The notes under the pieces: model-generated
Seen by the model: the letters and a program-made list of their open reading frames with translations, nothing else
Databases searched by the model: none
Told to the model about the DNA's origin: nothing
Position numbers and translations under genes: made by a program
Shown here: in pieces, positions 1 through 7,062 of the stretch
Position numbering within the stretch: the stretch's first letter is position 1
Layout: the number at the start of each line of letters is the position of its first letter
NCBI GenBank assembly: GCA_041497605.1
Contig: JBGQGW010000122.1
Location: forward strand, 1-11,494
DNA from: JBGPTK01 sp041497605
GTDB lineage: Bacteria; Acidobacteriota; Terriglobia; Acidiferrales; UBA7541
Direction of reading: 5' to 3'
Length of the DNA: 11,494 nucleotides

Positions 1-602
1 ACGTGGCCATTGCCGCCGGCGATGCCGATCTTGCCGATGATGGCGAGAATGATGTCCTTGGCGGTGACGCCTTTTGGCCGCTTGCCATTCACCTGCACCA
101 GCATGGTCTGCGATTTCCACTGCTGCAGGCACTGCGTCGCGAGAACGTGTTCGATTTCGCTGGTGCCGATGCCAAAAGCGAGAGCGCCGAGCGCGCCGTG
201 CGTGGAGGTGTGGCTATCGCCGCAGACAATGGTTTGTCCCGGCTGAGTAATTCCGAGTTCCGGGCCGATCACGTGCACGATGCCCTGATTCGAGCTGTGC
301 ATGTCGAAGAGATGCACGCCGGATTCATGGCAATTCCGTTCGAGGGCCTCGAACTGTCCCTTGGCGTCCGCATCGAGAACCGGCAATAGGCGATTCTTGG
401 TGGAAACGGAATGGTCCATTACGGCAAAGGTGAGGTCAGGTCGGCGCACTTTGCGCCCGGCCGCTTTCAGTCCGGCGAATGCCTGGGGCGAAGTCCCTTC
501 GTGGATCAGGTGACGATCAATATAGATGAGCGACGGTTGGCCGGGAGCTTCGTAGACGAGATGCGCATTCCAGATCTTTTCGTAGAGCGTAGATGGTGGC
601 AT
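1..602 (-). CDS. leuC: 3-isopropylmalate dehydratase large subunit, N-terminal part (cut by window edge)
   Basis: LeuC pairs with LeuD to isomerise 2-isopropylmalate to 3-isopropylmalate in leucine biosynthesis, in the cytoplasm, using a [4Fe-4S] cluster. The reverse strand reads open for 200 codons from an ATG at 602-600 to the left edge. It begins MPPSTLYEKIWNAH and shows the family's DH-S-V motif (D63, H64), a QGIVHVIGPE segment (residues 106-115) and the aconitase-superfamily stretch CGDSHTSTHGALGALAFGIG (127-146), followed by a TSEIEHVLATQ run. About 470 residues are usual, so over half, including the three cluster cysteines, lies outside the window. The start is supported by an AAGGAG ribosome site (612-617) 9 nt upstream. 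LeuC rather than aconitase or homoaconitase is chosen from the N-terminal and GDSHTSTHGALGALAFGIGT wording. leuD may follow beyond the edge. A structured leader and a candidate promoter lie upstream. Confidence 0.95.
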   Translation of the reverse strand, partial: MPPSTLYEKIWNAHLVYEAPGQPSLIYIDRHLIHEGTSPQAFAGLKAAGRKVRRPDLTFAVMDHSVSTKNRLLPVLDADAKGQFEALERNCHESGVHLFDMHSSNQGIVHVIGPELGITQPGQTIVCGDSHTSTHGALGALAFGIGTSEIEHVLATQCLQQWKSQTMLVQVNGKRPKGVTAKDIILAIIGKIGIAGGNGH

Positions 603-668
603 AGGTCTCCACTCCTTACTCTACCAAGCTGGACGAAATATTCCAATCGCTACGAGCAACTGCAAGCC

Positions 669-747
669 GGTCACATTCAACGCCGGAACCTATTTCTGCC
701 GAACGCTGCCGGAATATCCCAGCCGGCAGCAACCGTCTGATGTGACC
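669..747 (-). promoter_or_regulatory. Candidate structured 5' leader RNA of leuC
   Basis: Two nested perfect inverted repeats are visible. The outer arms, 669-676 and 740-747, are 8 bp (GGTCACAT/ATGTGACC). The inner hairpin arms, 705-712 and 723-730, are also 8 bp (GCTGCCGG/CCGGCAGC) with a 10-nt loop. Inside the outer stem, 734-737 and 679-682 give four more pairs across a 2x2 internal loop. One of these is G-U and pairs only if the minus strand is transcribed, which favours the leuC leader over a plus-strand RNA. A further weak TCGG/CCGG pairing (698-701 with 683-686) could form a third arm. The structure ends 66 nt before the leuC ATG. It matches no riboswitch consensus I recognise (T-box, SAM, TPP, cobalamin). 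No U-tract follows the inner hairpin, so a simple terminator is unlikely. Function is inferred only from position. Confidence 0.4.
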
Positions 748-785
748 CATTATCGGACTGGAGCGTCAAATTAAGCCGGAAAACC

Positions 786-813
786 ATAGTACTACTTGTG
801 CCCAGTGCGGCAA
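786..813 (-). promoter_or_regulatory. Candidate sigma70-type promoter for leuC
   Basis: On the reverse strand there is a TTGCCG -35-like hexamer (813-808), a 16-bp spacer and a TACTAT -10-like hexamer (791-786). Each matches consensus at 4 of 6 positions. Transcription would start near 779 and give a leader of about 175 nt that contains the inverted-repeat structure. The match is modest and other weak hexamers occur nearby, so this is tentative. Confidence 0.3.
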
Positions 814-865
814 CTTGCTTACCCGCGAATGCGTCAAACGTCTAAAGCCGGGAGTTGCCCTGCAA

Positions 866-874
866 TGGTATAAT
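866..874 (+). promoter_or_regulatory. Extended -10 promoter for htrA
   Basis: A perfect TATAAT (869-874) is preceded by TG plus one base (866-868), the extended -10 arrangement. At 16-18 bp upstream there is no convincing -35 hexamer, which the TGn element can compensate for. Transcription would start around 881, giving a leader of about 38 nt to the htrA ATG at 919. No distinct stress-sigma element (for example an RpoE-like GAACTT/TCTGA pair) was seen. Confidence 0.6.
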
Positions 875-918
875 TAGAAATTGGAATTGTCTCGCCACGG
901 AGCGAAGGGAGCCACAGA

Positions 919-2472
919 ATGGGGATCCAGATTCAAGAACTGGTGGATTGGGTAAGACGGCGAAAGATCTTTGCCACGCTCCTAGTGATCTTTACGCTGG
1001 CGATCGGCATCATGATTGGGACGCTGATCTCCGGACGGGCCCTGGCGACCAAGGCGCAGACATCTCCAAGCGGCGTGGCGCTGCTGGCGATTCCCGAGCC
1101 CATCCAACTCTCCGGCACTTTCGCGGGAATTTCCGCGAGGCTCGAGCCTGCCGTCGTGAACATCTCCACGACCCAGGTGATCGACCATCCCAAGACCAAG
1201 AAGACCCCACGCCGCAATGGCGATCCCTTCCAGGATTTCTTCGATAAATTCTTTGAATCGCCGGAGGACGGACCTTCCGCGGAGCGCAGTTTGGGTTCCG
1301 GCATGATCGTGGACAAGAAGGGTTACATCCTGACCAACCAGCATGTGATCGATCAGGCCACCAAGATCCAGGTGACGCTGAACGGAGACCAGAAGAATTA
1401 CACCGCCAAGCTGATCGGCACGGATTCGGAAACGGACGTCGCCGTGATCAAGATTGACTCCGACCACGATTTGCCGGTCGCGCGGCTCGGCAATTCCGAT
1501 GGAGTGCAGGTGGGAGACTGGGTGCTGGCATTTGGCAGCCCGTTTGGATTGCAGGCCACGGTTACGGCCGGAATCGTAAGCGCCAAGGACCGCAGCAACG
1601 TGGGCAAGCAATTTCAGAGATTCATTCAGACGGACGCCGCGATTAACCCGGGAAATTCCGGCGGGCCGCTGGCGAATATGGCGGGCGAAGTGATTGGAAT
1701 CAACACCGCCATTTTCACGGGCAGCCGCGGCTTCGAGGGTGTCGGCTTTGCGTTACCGTCGAACACGGCCATCAATGTTTACAATCAACTGGTCACCAAC
1801 GGGCATGTGACGCGCGGCTCAATTGGAATCAGTTTCCAGGAAGATCGCAGCAATAATCCGGTGTTGATGCGCCAGATGGGCGCGCCTTACGGAATTGTGG
1901 TGGAACAGGTGCAGCCGGGAGGCCCAGCGGACAAGGCGGGTATCCAGCCCGGCGACGTGATTACGGAAGTGAATGGAAAACCGGTGCGCACTGGTTCGGA
2001 CCTGGTCAACCCCATCGCCCAAACCACAATCGGAGAGAAAGTGCAGCTTCGGTATGTCCGCAACAAGCAAACCAAGGACGTGATCGTTACCGTGGCGGAC
2101 CGGTCGAAGATATTCCCGGAAACGGTGAACAATGCCGCGGGACAAGAGCCGGAAGAAGCCGAGTCGATGCAGTTCGGTCTGCGAGCGGAAGAATTGACGC
2201 CCGAAGTGGCGCGGCGATTGGGAATGGATAAGACGCAAGGAATTGTGGTCACGGAAGTGGAGCCTGCCAGCTTCGCCGAGGACATCGGCTTCTCGCGCGG
2301 CGACGTGATCTCCGAAGTGAACCACGTGCCGGTAGCGGGGATGGCCGATTACAAGAAAGAGATTTCCAAACTCAAGCCGGGACAAGATGTGTTGTTCAAG
2401 GTCCAGCGACGCGCAGACCCGCAACGCGTGCTGACTCTATTCCTGGCCGGAACTGTGCCACAGGGGCAATAG
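919..2472 (+). CDS. htrA: HtrA/DegP-family (Do-like) serine protease with two PDZ domains, membrane anchored
   Basis: This is a periplasmic quality-control protease that degrades or refolds misfolded envelope proteins. Of 517 residues, about 17-39 form a single hydrophobic segment after a basic stretch (WVRRRK), read as an uncleaved N-terminal anchor or signal. The trypsin-like domain (about 65-295) carries the full triad: H142 in TNQHV (usually TNNHV), D173 in TDVAVIKI and S247 in GNSGGP. PDZ1 spans about 298-395 (GIQPGDVITEVNGKPV) and PDZ2 about 415-512 (GFSRGDVISEVNHVPV). An acidic linker (QEPEEAES) joins them. An AAGGGAG site (905-911) lies 7 nt before the ATG. Length and architecture fit DegP/DegQ/MucD; which paralogue cannot be settled. 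The next gene's ATG follows the stop codon with no gap, so the two are probably co-transcribed and translationally coupled. Confidence 0.95.
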   Translation: MGIQIQELVDWVRRRKIFATLLVIFTLAIGIMIGTLISGRALATKAQTSPSGVALLAIPEPIQLSGTFAGISARLEPAVVNISTTQVIDHPKTKKTPRRNGDPFQDFFDKFFESPEDGPSAERSLGSGMIVDKKGYILTNQHVIDQATKIQVTLNGDQKNYTAKLIGTDSETDVAVIKIDSDHDLPVARLGNSDGVQVGDWVLAFGSPFGLQATVTAGIVSAKDRSNVGKQFQRFIQTDAAINPGNSGGPLANMAGEVIGINTAIFTGSRGFEGVGFALPSNTAINVYNQLVTNGHVTRGSIGISFQEDRSNNPVLMRQMGAPYGIVVEQVQPGGPADKAGIQPGDVITEVNGKPVRTGSDLVNPIAQTTIGEKVQLRYVRNKQTKDVIVTVADRSKIFPETVNNAAGQEPEEAESMQFGLRAEELTPEVARRLGMDKTQGIVVTEVEPASFAEDIGFSRGDVISEVNHVPVAGMADYKKEISKLKPGQDVLFKVQRRADPQRVLTLFLAGTVPQGQ

Positions 2473-2973
2473 ATGAAATCTCATTTGATTTCGGCTGTAC
2501 CGCAAAGAGGATGGGCGATCTTGCCGGCAGCGGCAATCCTGCTGTTTGTGGTGAATCCTCTCCACGCAAAAAGCCCATCCGCAAATGGAACCGGCACAGG
2601 ATCGAAGTCCGCGAATCTCGTTTCCACAAAGAGTTCAAAAAAGACGGCAAAGCACAGCAAGGCGAAAACGAAGAAAGTGAAAGGGCAGATGGCGCCGAAT
2701 CCCGATCGCATTTCGGAAATTCAATCGGCGCTTGCGCGCGATGGTTACTACCAGGGCGATCCCAACGGAAAGCTCGATGACCGCACGCAGGAATCTCTGC
2801 GCCGGTTCCAGGGAGCGCAGGGCCTGACGCCAAGCGGGAAGCTGGATGCCCTTACTCTCGAAAAGCTCGGGCTTGGCGCCGATACAGCCGGCGTGGGCGC
2901 GCCGCGACCGCCAGTTGCTCCTACTCCGAGTCCCGCGGCTTCCAACCCCACGGCGCGGCGCTCTTCTTCCTAA
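2473..2973 (+). CDS. Secreted peptidoglycan-binding (PG_binding_1-like) protein
   Basis: This 166-residue protein probably binds cell-wall peptidoglycan in the periplasm; no catalytic domain is present. Residues 1-32 look like a signal peptide (hydrophobic core about 14-28, likely cleavage after the HA of NPLHA). A Lys/Ser/Thr-rich linker covers about 33-72 (SSKKTAKHSKAKTKKVKG). A single PG_binding_1-like repeat covers about 77-134, with the typical pattern of an IQSALARDGYYQG helix and turn, G-KLDDRTQESLRRFQ, and GLTPSGKLDALTLEKLG. A Pro/Ala/Ser-rich tail (about 139-166) ends the protein. Its ATG abuts the htrA stop (TAG then ATG), and only a weak AGGGG lies upstream inside htrA, so translation probably depends on coupling to htrA. 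The pairing suggests envelope maintenance next to HtrA, which is inference. Confidence 0.85.
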   Translation: MKSHLISAVPQRGWAILPAAAILLFVVNPLHAKSPSANGTGTGSKSANLVSTKSSKKTAKHSKAKTKKVKGQMAPNPDRISEIQSALARDGYYQGDPNGKLDDRTQESLRRFQGAQGLTPSGKLDALTLEKLGLGADTAGVGAPRPPVAPTPSPAASNPTARRSSS

Positions 2974-3028
2974 GTCCGATTTTTAAGTCATAAACTCAAA
3001 CACGCCCGCGCTCAAGAGGCGGCGCTCG

Positions 3029-3057
3029 TTGACGTGTCCTCGCGCGCTTGCTAAAGT
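3029..3057 (+). promoter_or_regulatory. Sigma70-type promoter for the aldehyde dehydrogenase gene
   Basis: TTGACG (3029-3034, 5 of 6 to consensus), a 17-bp spacer and TAAAGT (3052-3057, 4 of 6) form a well-spaced promoter. Transcription would begin near 3064, about 64 nt before the ATG at 3128. It has the same layout as the hrcA promoter. It separates this gene from the htrA pair. No clear rho-independent terminator was found in 2974-3028. Confidence 0.6.
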
Positions 3058-3127
3058 GCTTTTTGCGCAGGATTGGGCAAGTGCATCTTCCTAGCACCGC
3101 GAATCCAACTCAAACGCAGGAGGCAGT

Positions 3128-4645
3128 ATGGCCACCGCAACGATGCCCCGGGTTTACAAGAATTTTATCAACGGTGAATGGGTGGAGTCGCGCAGCGGCA
3201 AAGCCATTGAGAATCGCAACCCGGCGGACACCAGCGAACTCGTGGGCATGTTCCCCGCGTCCACGGAAGAGGACGTGACGGCCGCAGTGGAAGCGGCCAG
3301 GGAAGCGTATGAATCGTGGCGGCTGGTGCCGGCGCCCAGGCGCGCGGAGATTCTCTTTCGCGCGGGAGAGATTTTGCTGAGCAGGAAGGATGATCTGGCG
3401 CGCGACATGACTCGCGAGATGGGAAAGATCCTCACCGAGACGCGCGGCGACGTGCAGGAAGCAATCGACATGACTTACCTGATGGCGGGCGAAGGCCGCA
3501 GGCTCTTTGGCCAGACCACTCCGTCGGAACTCCCCAACAAATTCGCCATGAGCGTGCGCGTGCCGAGGGGCGTGGCGGGGTTGATCACGCCGTGGAATTT
3601 CCCGATGGCTATCCCTTCCTGGAAGATGATGCCGGCGCTGGTGTGCGGCAATACAGTGGTGATCAAGCCGGCGCAGGACACCCCGCTTTCCACTCACAAC
3701 CTGGTGCAAGTGCTGCACGAGGCGGGCTTGCCGAAGGGCGTGGTGAACCTGGTTTACGGCTCAGGGAGGGAGGTGGGAACGTCACTGCTCGAGAATGCCG
3801 ACGTGAGACTGGTCAGCTTCACAGGCTCAACGGACGTAGGTCGAATCGTGAGCGAGGCGTGCGCGCCGGGGTTCAAGGGATGTCACCTGGAGATGGGTGG
3901 GAAGAACATCATCGTGGTGATGGACGATGCAAATGTGGACCTGGCGGTGGATGGAGCCATCTGGGGCGGATTCGGCACCAGCGGGCAGCGGTGCACAGCA
4001 GCCAGCCGTGTCGCCGTGCAGAAAAAGGTGTACAAGGAATTCACGGAGAAATTTGTGGCGCGGGCGAAGGCGCTGAAAGTCGGCGACGGCTTGGATGTGA
4101 CCACCGAGATGGGGCCGGTGGTCAACGAGTCGCAATTGAACACGGTGATGAAGTATGTGGAGATCGGGAAGAACGAGGGAGCGAAGTTGGCGTGCGGCGG
4201 CCACCGGCTGACGGATGGGGCTTATGCGAAAGGCTGGTTCCACGAGCCGACTGTGTTTTTGGATTGCGATCCACTGATGCGCATCTGCCAGGAAGAAATA
4301 TTCGGGCCGGTAGTGTCGGTGATGTCGTTTGAAGATCTTGACGGAGCGCTGACGATTGCGAACGGCGTTCAATATGGGCTTTCGGCGTCCATTTATACGC
4401 GGAATATCAATCAGGCGTTTCGCGCGCAGCGAGATCTGGAGACGGGCATTGTCTACGTGAATGCGCCGACGATTGGCGCGGAGACGCACCTGCCGTTTGG
4501 CGGCGTAAAGAATACCGGGAATGGACACCGCGAATCGGGGATCGCGGCGTTGGAGTTCTATTCCGAGTGGAAGACAGTCTATATTGATTTTTCCGACCGG
4601 CTGCAGCGCGCGCAGATCGATACGGAATCCTTGGGCGTCGACTAG
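3128..4645 (+). CDS. NAD(P)-dependent aldehyde dehydrogenase (ketoglutarate-semialdehyde dehydrogenase-like)
   Basis: This cytosolic ALDH-superfamily enzyme would oxidise an aldehyde to an acid with NAD(P)+. The 505-residue protein is full length and has all key residues: N157 in TPWNFP, K180 in VIKPA, the FTGST nucleotide-binding turn (231-235), general base E255 in LEMGGKN, nucleophile C289 in GQRCT, and EEIFGP (389-394). The C-terminal end has GAETHLPFGGVKNTG. The overall wording resembles the 2,5-dioxovalerate (alpha-ketoglutaric semialdehyde) dehydrogenase group such as Bacillus YcbD, and also ALDH7-like enzymes. Substrate cannot be fixed from sequence, and no sugar-acid or hydroxyproline pathway gene is adjacent. 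An AGGAGG site lies only 4 nt from the ATG at 3128. An ATG at codon 6 would put that site about 19 nt away, so the first ATG is kept. Confidence 0.93.
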   Translation: MATATMPRVYKNFINGEWVESRSGKAIENRNPADTSELVGMFPASTEEDVTAAVEAAREAYESWRLVPAPRRAEILFRAGEILLSRKDDLARDMTREMGKILTETRGDVQEAIDMTYLMAGEGRRLFGQTTPSELPNKFAMSVRVPRGVAGLITPWNFPMAIPSWKMMPALVCGNTVVIKPAQDTPLSTHNLVQVLHEAGLPKGVVNLVYGSGREVGTSLLENADVRLVSFTGSTDVGRIVSEACAPGFKGCHLEMGGKNIIVVMDDANVDLAVDGAIWGGFGTSGQRCTAASRVAVQKKVYKEFTEKFVARAKALKVGDGLDVTTEMGPVVNESQLNTVMKYVEIGKNEGAKLACGGHRLTDGAYAKGWFHEPTVFLDCDPLMRICQEEIFGPVVSVMSFEDLDGALTIANGVQYGLSASIYTRNINQAFRAQRDLETGIVYVNAPTIGAETHLPFGGVKNTGNGHRESGIAALEFYSEWKTVYIDFSDRLQRAQIDTESLGVD

Positions 4646-4890
4646 CGGCGGGTTTGCGCTGCAAGGCGGCACACGGACCCAACCCGGTTTCTTCCAATCG
4701 AGAGCTTCAGATAGCCGCATTTGTTTTGTCGCATATTGTGCGTCGCGGCGCATTCCAAATTCCATCGAGCCCCTGCATACCCCGCAAAGCTCAAATCAGT
4801 TAAACTCACCCGGACGGAACCGGAGCCGGCTGAAACAAAGCGGGCAATCGCTTCGTATCCTGACTGAGCACTTATTGCGGGGAGACAATC

Positions 4891-5679
4891 ATGAAATTGA
4901 GACTGGGATGGATCCTGGCGATTGCCGCGTTGCTATCCGTACCGGCTTCGGCGCAGACCGTGGACGAAATCATTACCAAGAATATGGCGGCACGCGGCGG
5001 AATGGAAAAGATCAAGGCGCTCAAGTCCGTTCGAATTACGGGGCGGGTAGAGGTGGCGCCAGGAATGGAAGCTCCCTTCCTGATCGAGATGAAAAAGCCG
5101 GAGCACTTCCGGATGGAGTTCACAGTTCAAGGATTGACCGCGATGCAAGGGTATGACGGCAAATCGGGATGGCAGGTGATGCCATTCAACGGCGAAAAGA
5201 ATGCCCAGCCGCTTTCGGCTGAAGATACCAAGGATGCGCAGGAGAACGCCGATTTCGACGGCCCGCTGATGGACTACAAGGCGAAGGGGAATCAGGTGGA
5301 ACTGCTGGGCAAGGAAGAAGTGGACGGCGCTCCTGCGTATAGGCTGAAGATCTCGTTGAAAAATGGCGACGTCATCCAGGAATTTATCGACACGGAATCA
5401 AACCTGGAGGTAAAGGAGATCAGCACGCGGACGATCAACGGGGAGTCCAAAGTGGTCGAGCAGACTTTCAGCAATTACAAGCCGGTGCAAGGTTTGATGT
5501 TCCCGTTCGCGCTTGAAAACGGCGTAAGGGATAGCGAGCAAAAACAAAAGATTATCGTCGAGAAAGTGGAGCTGAATGTGCCCATCGATGATTCGAAATT
5601 TGCGATGCCCGCGCCTGCACCGAAGCCAGCCGAGACTCCGCAGGCGGCGCCAAAGCCACCCTTAGCCATGACGCGCTGA
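4891..5679 (+). CDS. Secreted LolA-like (outer-membrane lipoprotein-sorting type) protein
   Basis: This 262-residue exported protein resembles the LolA/LolB/RseB-fold proteins often labelled outer membrane lipoprotein-sorting protein. Residues 1-21 are a clear signal peptide ending ASA before QTVDE. The mature start (TVDEIITKNMAARGGMEKIKAL) is typical of this group, followed by alternating beta-strand segments: a KSVRITGRVEV strand, MQGYDGKSGWQV (a frequent DG..W motif), LLGKEEVDGAPAYRLKI, and a FIDTESNLEVKE strand. A Pro/Ala-rich tail occupies about 240-260. A GGGGAG site (4879-4884) lies 6 nt from the ATG. No lolB, lolCDE or RNA polymerase sigma/anti-sigma gene is adjacent, so a true lipoprotein carrier role is unproven. 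It stands as a single gene between the dehydrogenase and the acetyltransferase, with 245 bp upstream in which I see no convincing promoter. Confidence 0.8.
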   Translation: MKLRLGWILAIAALLSVPASAQTVDEIITKNMAARGGMEKIKALKSVRITGRVEVAPGMEAPFLIEMKKPEHFRMEFTVQGLTAMQGYDGKSGWQVMPFNGEKNAQPLSAEDTKDAQENADFDGPLMDYKAKGNQVELLGKEEVDGAPAYRLKISLKNGDVIQEFIDTESNLEVKEISTRTINGESKVVEQTFSNYKPVQGLMFPFALENGVRDSEQKQKIIVEKVELNVPIDDSKFAMPAPAPKPAETPQAAPKPPLAMTR

Positions 5680-5697
5680 ATCGTGCGAAGGAAGTAC

Positions 5698-5721
5698 CGG
5701 TCCGGGAGTCTTGCCGGATTG
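5698..5721 (+). terminator. Weak stem-loop after the LolA-like gene (possible terminator)
   Basis: Arms 5698-5705 and 5714-5721 can form 8 pairs, two of them G-U in plus-strand RNA, with an 8-nt loop (GAGTCTTG). It starts 19 nt after the stop codon. The following bases (CTCGTTGTCG) hold only scattered T, so it is not a classic rho-independent terminator. It may instead protect the 3' end or be chance. Confidence 0.25.
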
Positions 5722-5768
5722 CTCGTTGTCGATGGGAATGGGCGGAGCCGAAAAACCGGGATGAAAGT

Positions 5769-6608
5769 ATGAGCGTGCGAATCCGCTTGCTGACTTCCAC
5801 GGACATTCCGGAAGCCATGCGGTTGAAAGATGACGCCGGGTGGAATCAGACAGCGCTCGATTGGCAGCGATTTATTTCCGCCAATCCCGAGGGATGTTTT
5901 GCAGCAGAGATCGAAGGCCGCCTGATTGGCACGTCGGCCACGATTACTTACGATGGGAAATTAGCCTGGATCGGAATGGTGATCGTTGAACCGGCGCTTC
6001 GCGGGAAGGGAATCGGCACGACGCTGCTGAAACGAGCCATCGATCACCTCGACTCCCGCAAGGTTTCTTCCATGAAACTTGACGCCACGCCGCAGGGAAG
6101 GCCCTTGTATGAAAAGTTTGGATTCGTCAGGGAGTACAACATCGAGAGATGGATGCTCAAGCGGCCGGCGAATGAACCGACAGCAGGAAAAGCGCCCGAA
6201 AAACTGGAAGAGGTGTTGCGATTGGATCGCGATGTTTTCGGGGCAGATCGCAGCGAACTGTTGCGATCCTTGGCCGAAAGCGCTCCGGAGTTCAACCTGG
6301 TAGCGAGAGACGACGCCGGAATTGCCGGATACACATTCGGGCGGCGAGGCTCGCGTGCCGACCAATTGGGGCCCTGGATGGCTCGTCACGAAGATGTCGG
6401 CGCCATTTTGCTGGATGAGTTCTTGCGCCGCTCGTCGCGAGAATTGATCTTCGTGGATTGCGTGGGGCCAAATACCTGGGCGATTCCATTGGTGAAAGAG
6501 CGCGGATTCGAACTCTCGCGGCCGCTTACCAGAATGTTTCGCGGGACGAATAAATATGCCGGGCGGCCGGAGCTTCTTTGCGGTTCACTGGGCCCCGAAT
6601 TCGGTTAA
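5769..6608 (+). CDS. Two-domain GNAT-family N-acetyltransferase
   Basis: This cytosolic enzyme probably transfers an acetyl group from acetyl-CoA to an amine; the substrate is unknown. In 279 residues, the N-terminal GNAT domain (about 1-132) shows the order of motifs D, A and B: IGMVIVEPALRGKGIGTTLL with the acetyl-CoA loop R78-G-K-G-I-G83, then LDATPQGRPLYEKFGFV. The second half (about 145-279) resembles the Acetyltransf_18-type C-terminal domain, with ADQLGPWMARHEDVGAILLDE and a GRPELLCGSLGPEFG end, and lacks its own R/Q-x-x-G-x-G loop. This N-active, C-degenerate pairing is standard for the family. The ribosome site is weak (GGGA about 8 nt upstream). An ATG at 5761 is in another frame and stops after three codons, so 5769 is the first usable start. 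The preceding gap is 89 bp. Confidence 0.88.
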   Translation: MSVRIRLLTSTDIPEAMRLKDDAGWNQTALDWQRFISANPEGCFAAEIEGRLIGTSATITYDGKLAWIGMVIVEPALRGKGIGTTLLKRAIDHLDSRKVSSMKLDATPQGRPLYEKFGFVREYNIERWMLKRPANEPTAGKAPEKLEEVLRLDRDVFGADRSELLRSLAESAPEFNLVARDDAGIAGYTFGRRGSRADQLGPWMARHEDVGAILLDEFLRRSSRELIFVDCVGPNTWAIPLVKERGFELSRPLTRMFRGTNKYAGRPELLCGSLGPEFG

Positions 6609-7062
6609 AGTGAGGTATCCGCAACCGCTCGATCGATGCCGGGACTGACGAACAGGCCGGGGGAATGAGTTCGAGTAGTACTTTAATTCCCGAATAGGAC
6701 TTTTAGTTCCAAAATCAGCAGAGCAATCATACAAGATTAGGGTGAAATGATAGACTGTGGGAAAATTTCCATGTGATTTGGATAAGGTTAAGCCTTAGTG
6801 GCAGATCCGAACTCGAATTTTTCTAATCTCACGGATGGCACATCTGTGGAAATGGGCTTTCTCCAAGTACTGGTATCAAGTAATCTTGTTCAGGATTGGG
6901 AATTTTTGAACTGCCTTCAGATTCGAATTCCAGCTCAAGCAACTGGAAAGACAGCATTTGTTTTTGTGCCGGATTGGCGCGTCTCGCGCATCTGGCCTGC
7001 TGGCTCTGTGCTCCCTGTGGAGTGTTCCCGGAGCGACCAGTAGATGCGAAGAAAGAGGTTCG
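6609..7062. other. 454-bp gene-poor, AT-rich intergenic stretch
   Basis: No recognisable gene, tRNA or repeat is present. By hand count, GC over 6661-6960 is about 40%, with about 37-38% in 6661-6780, far below the neighbouring genes. The only open frame of note is 6798-7043 on the plus strand: a GTG start, 81 codons, unrecognised product, with a weak AAGG about 10 nt upstream. It ends 19 nt before the HD-GYP start. A short symmetric GGAAA/TTTCC element lies at 6760-6770. I found no well-spaced sigma70 promoter, although this region should hold the HD-GYP gene's promoter. Confidence 0.6.

Noticed and set aside
3..740. Several plus-strand open frames over the left end
   Set aside because: They are shadows of leuC and its leader on the minus strand; leuC motifs are unmistakable.
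3827..4765. 312-codon open frame on the minus strand
   Set aside because: It is antisense to the aldehyde dehydrogenase, which carries all its catalytic residues; the reverse product shows no domain.
5761..5772. Three-codon frame (ATG AAA GTA TGA) overlapping the acetyltransferase start
   Set aside because: An ATGA overlap could mean coupling, but such a short frame with a poor ribosome site is most likely chance.
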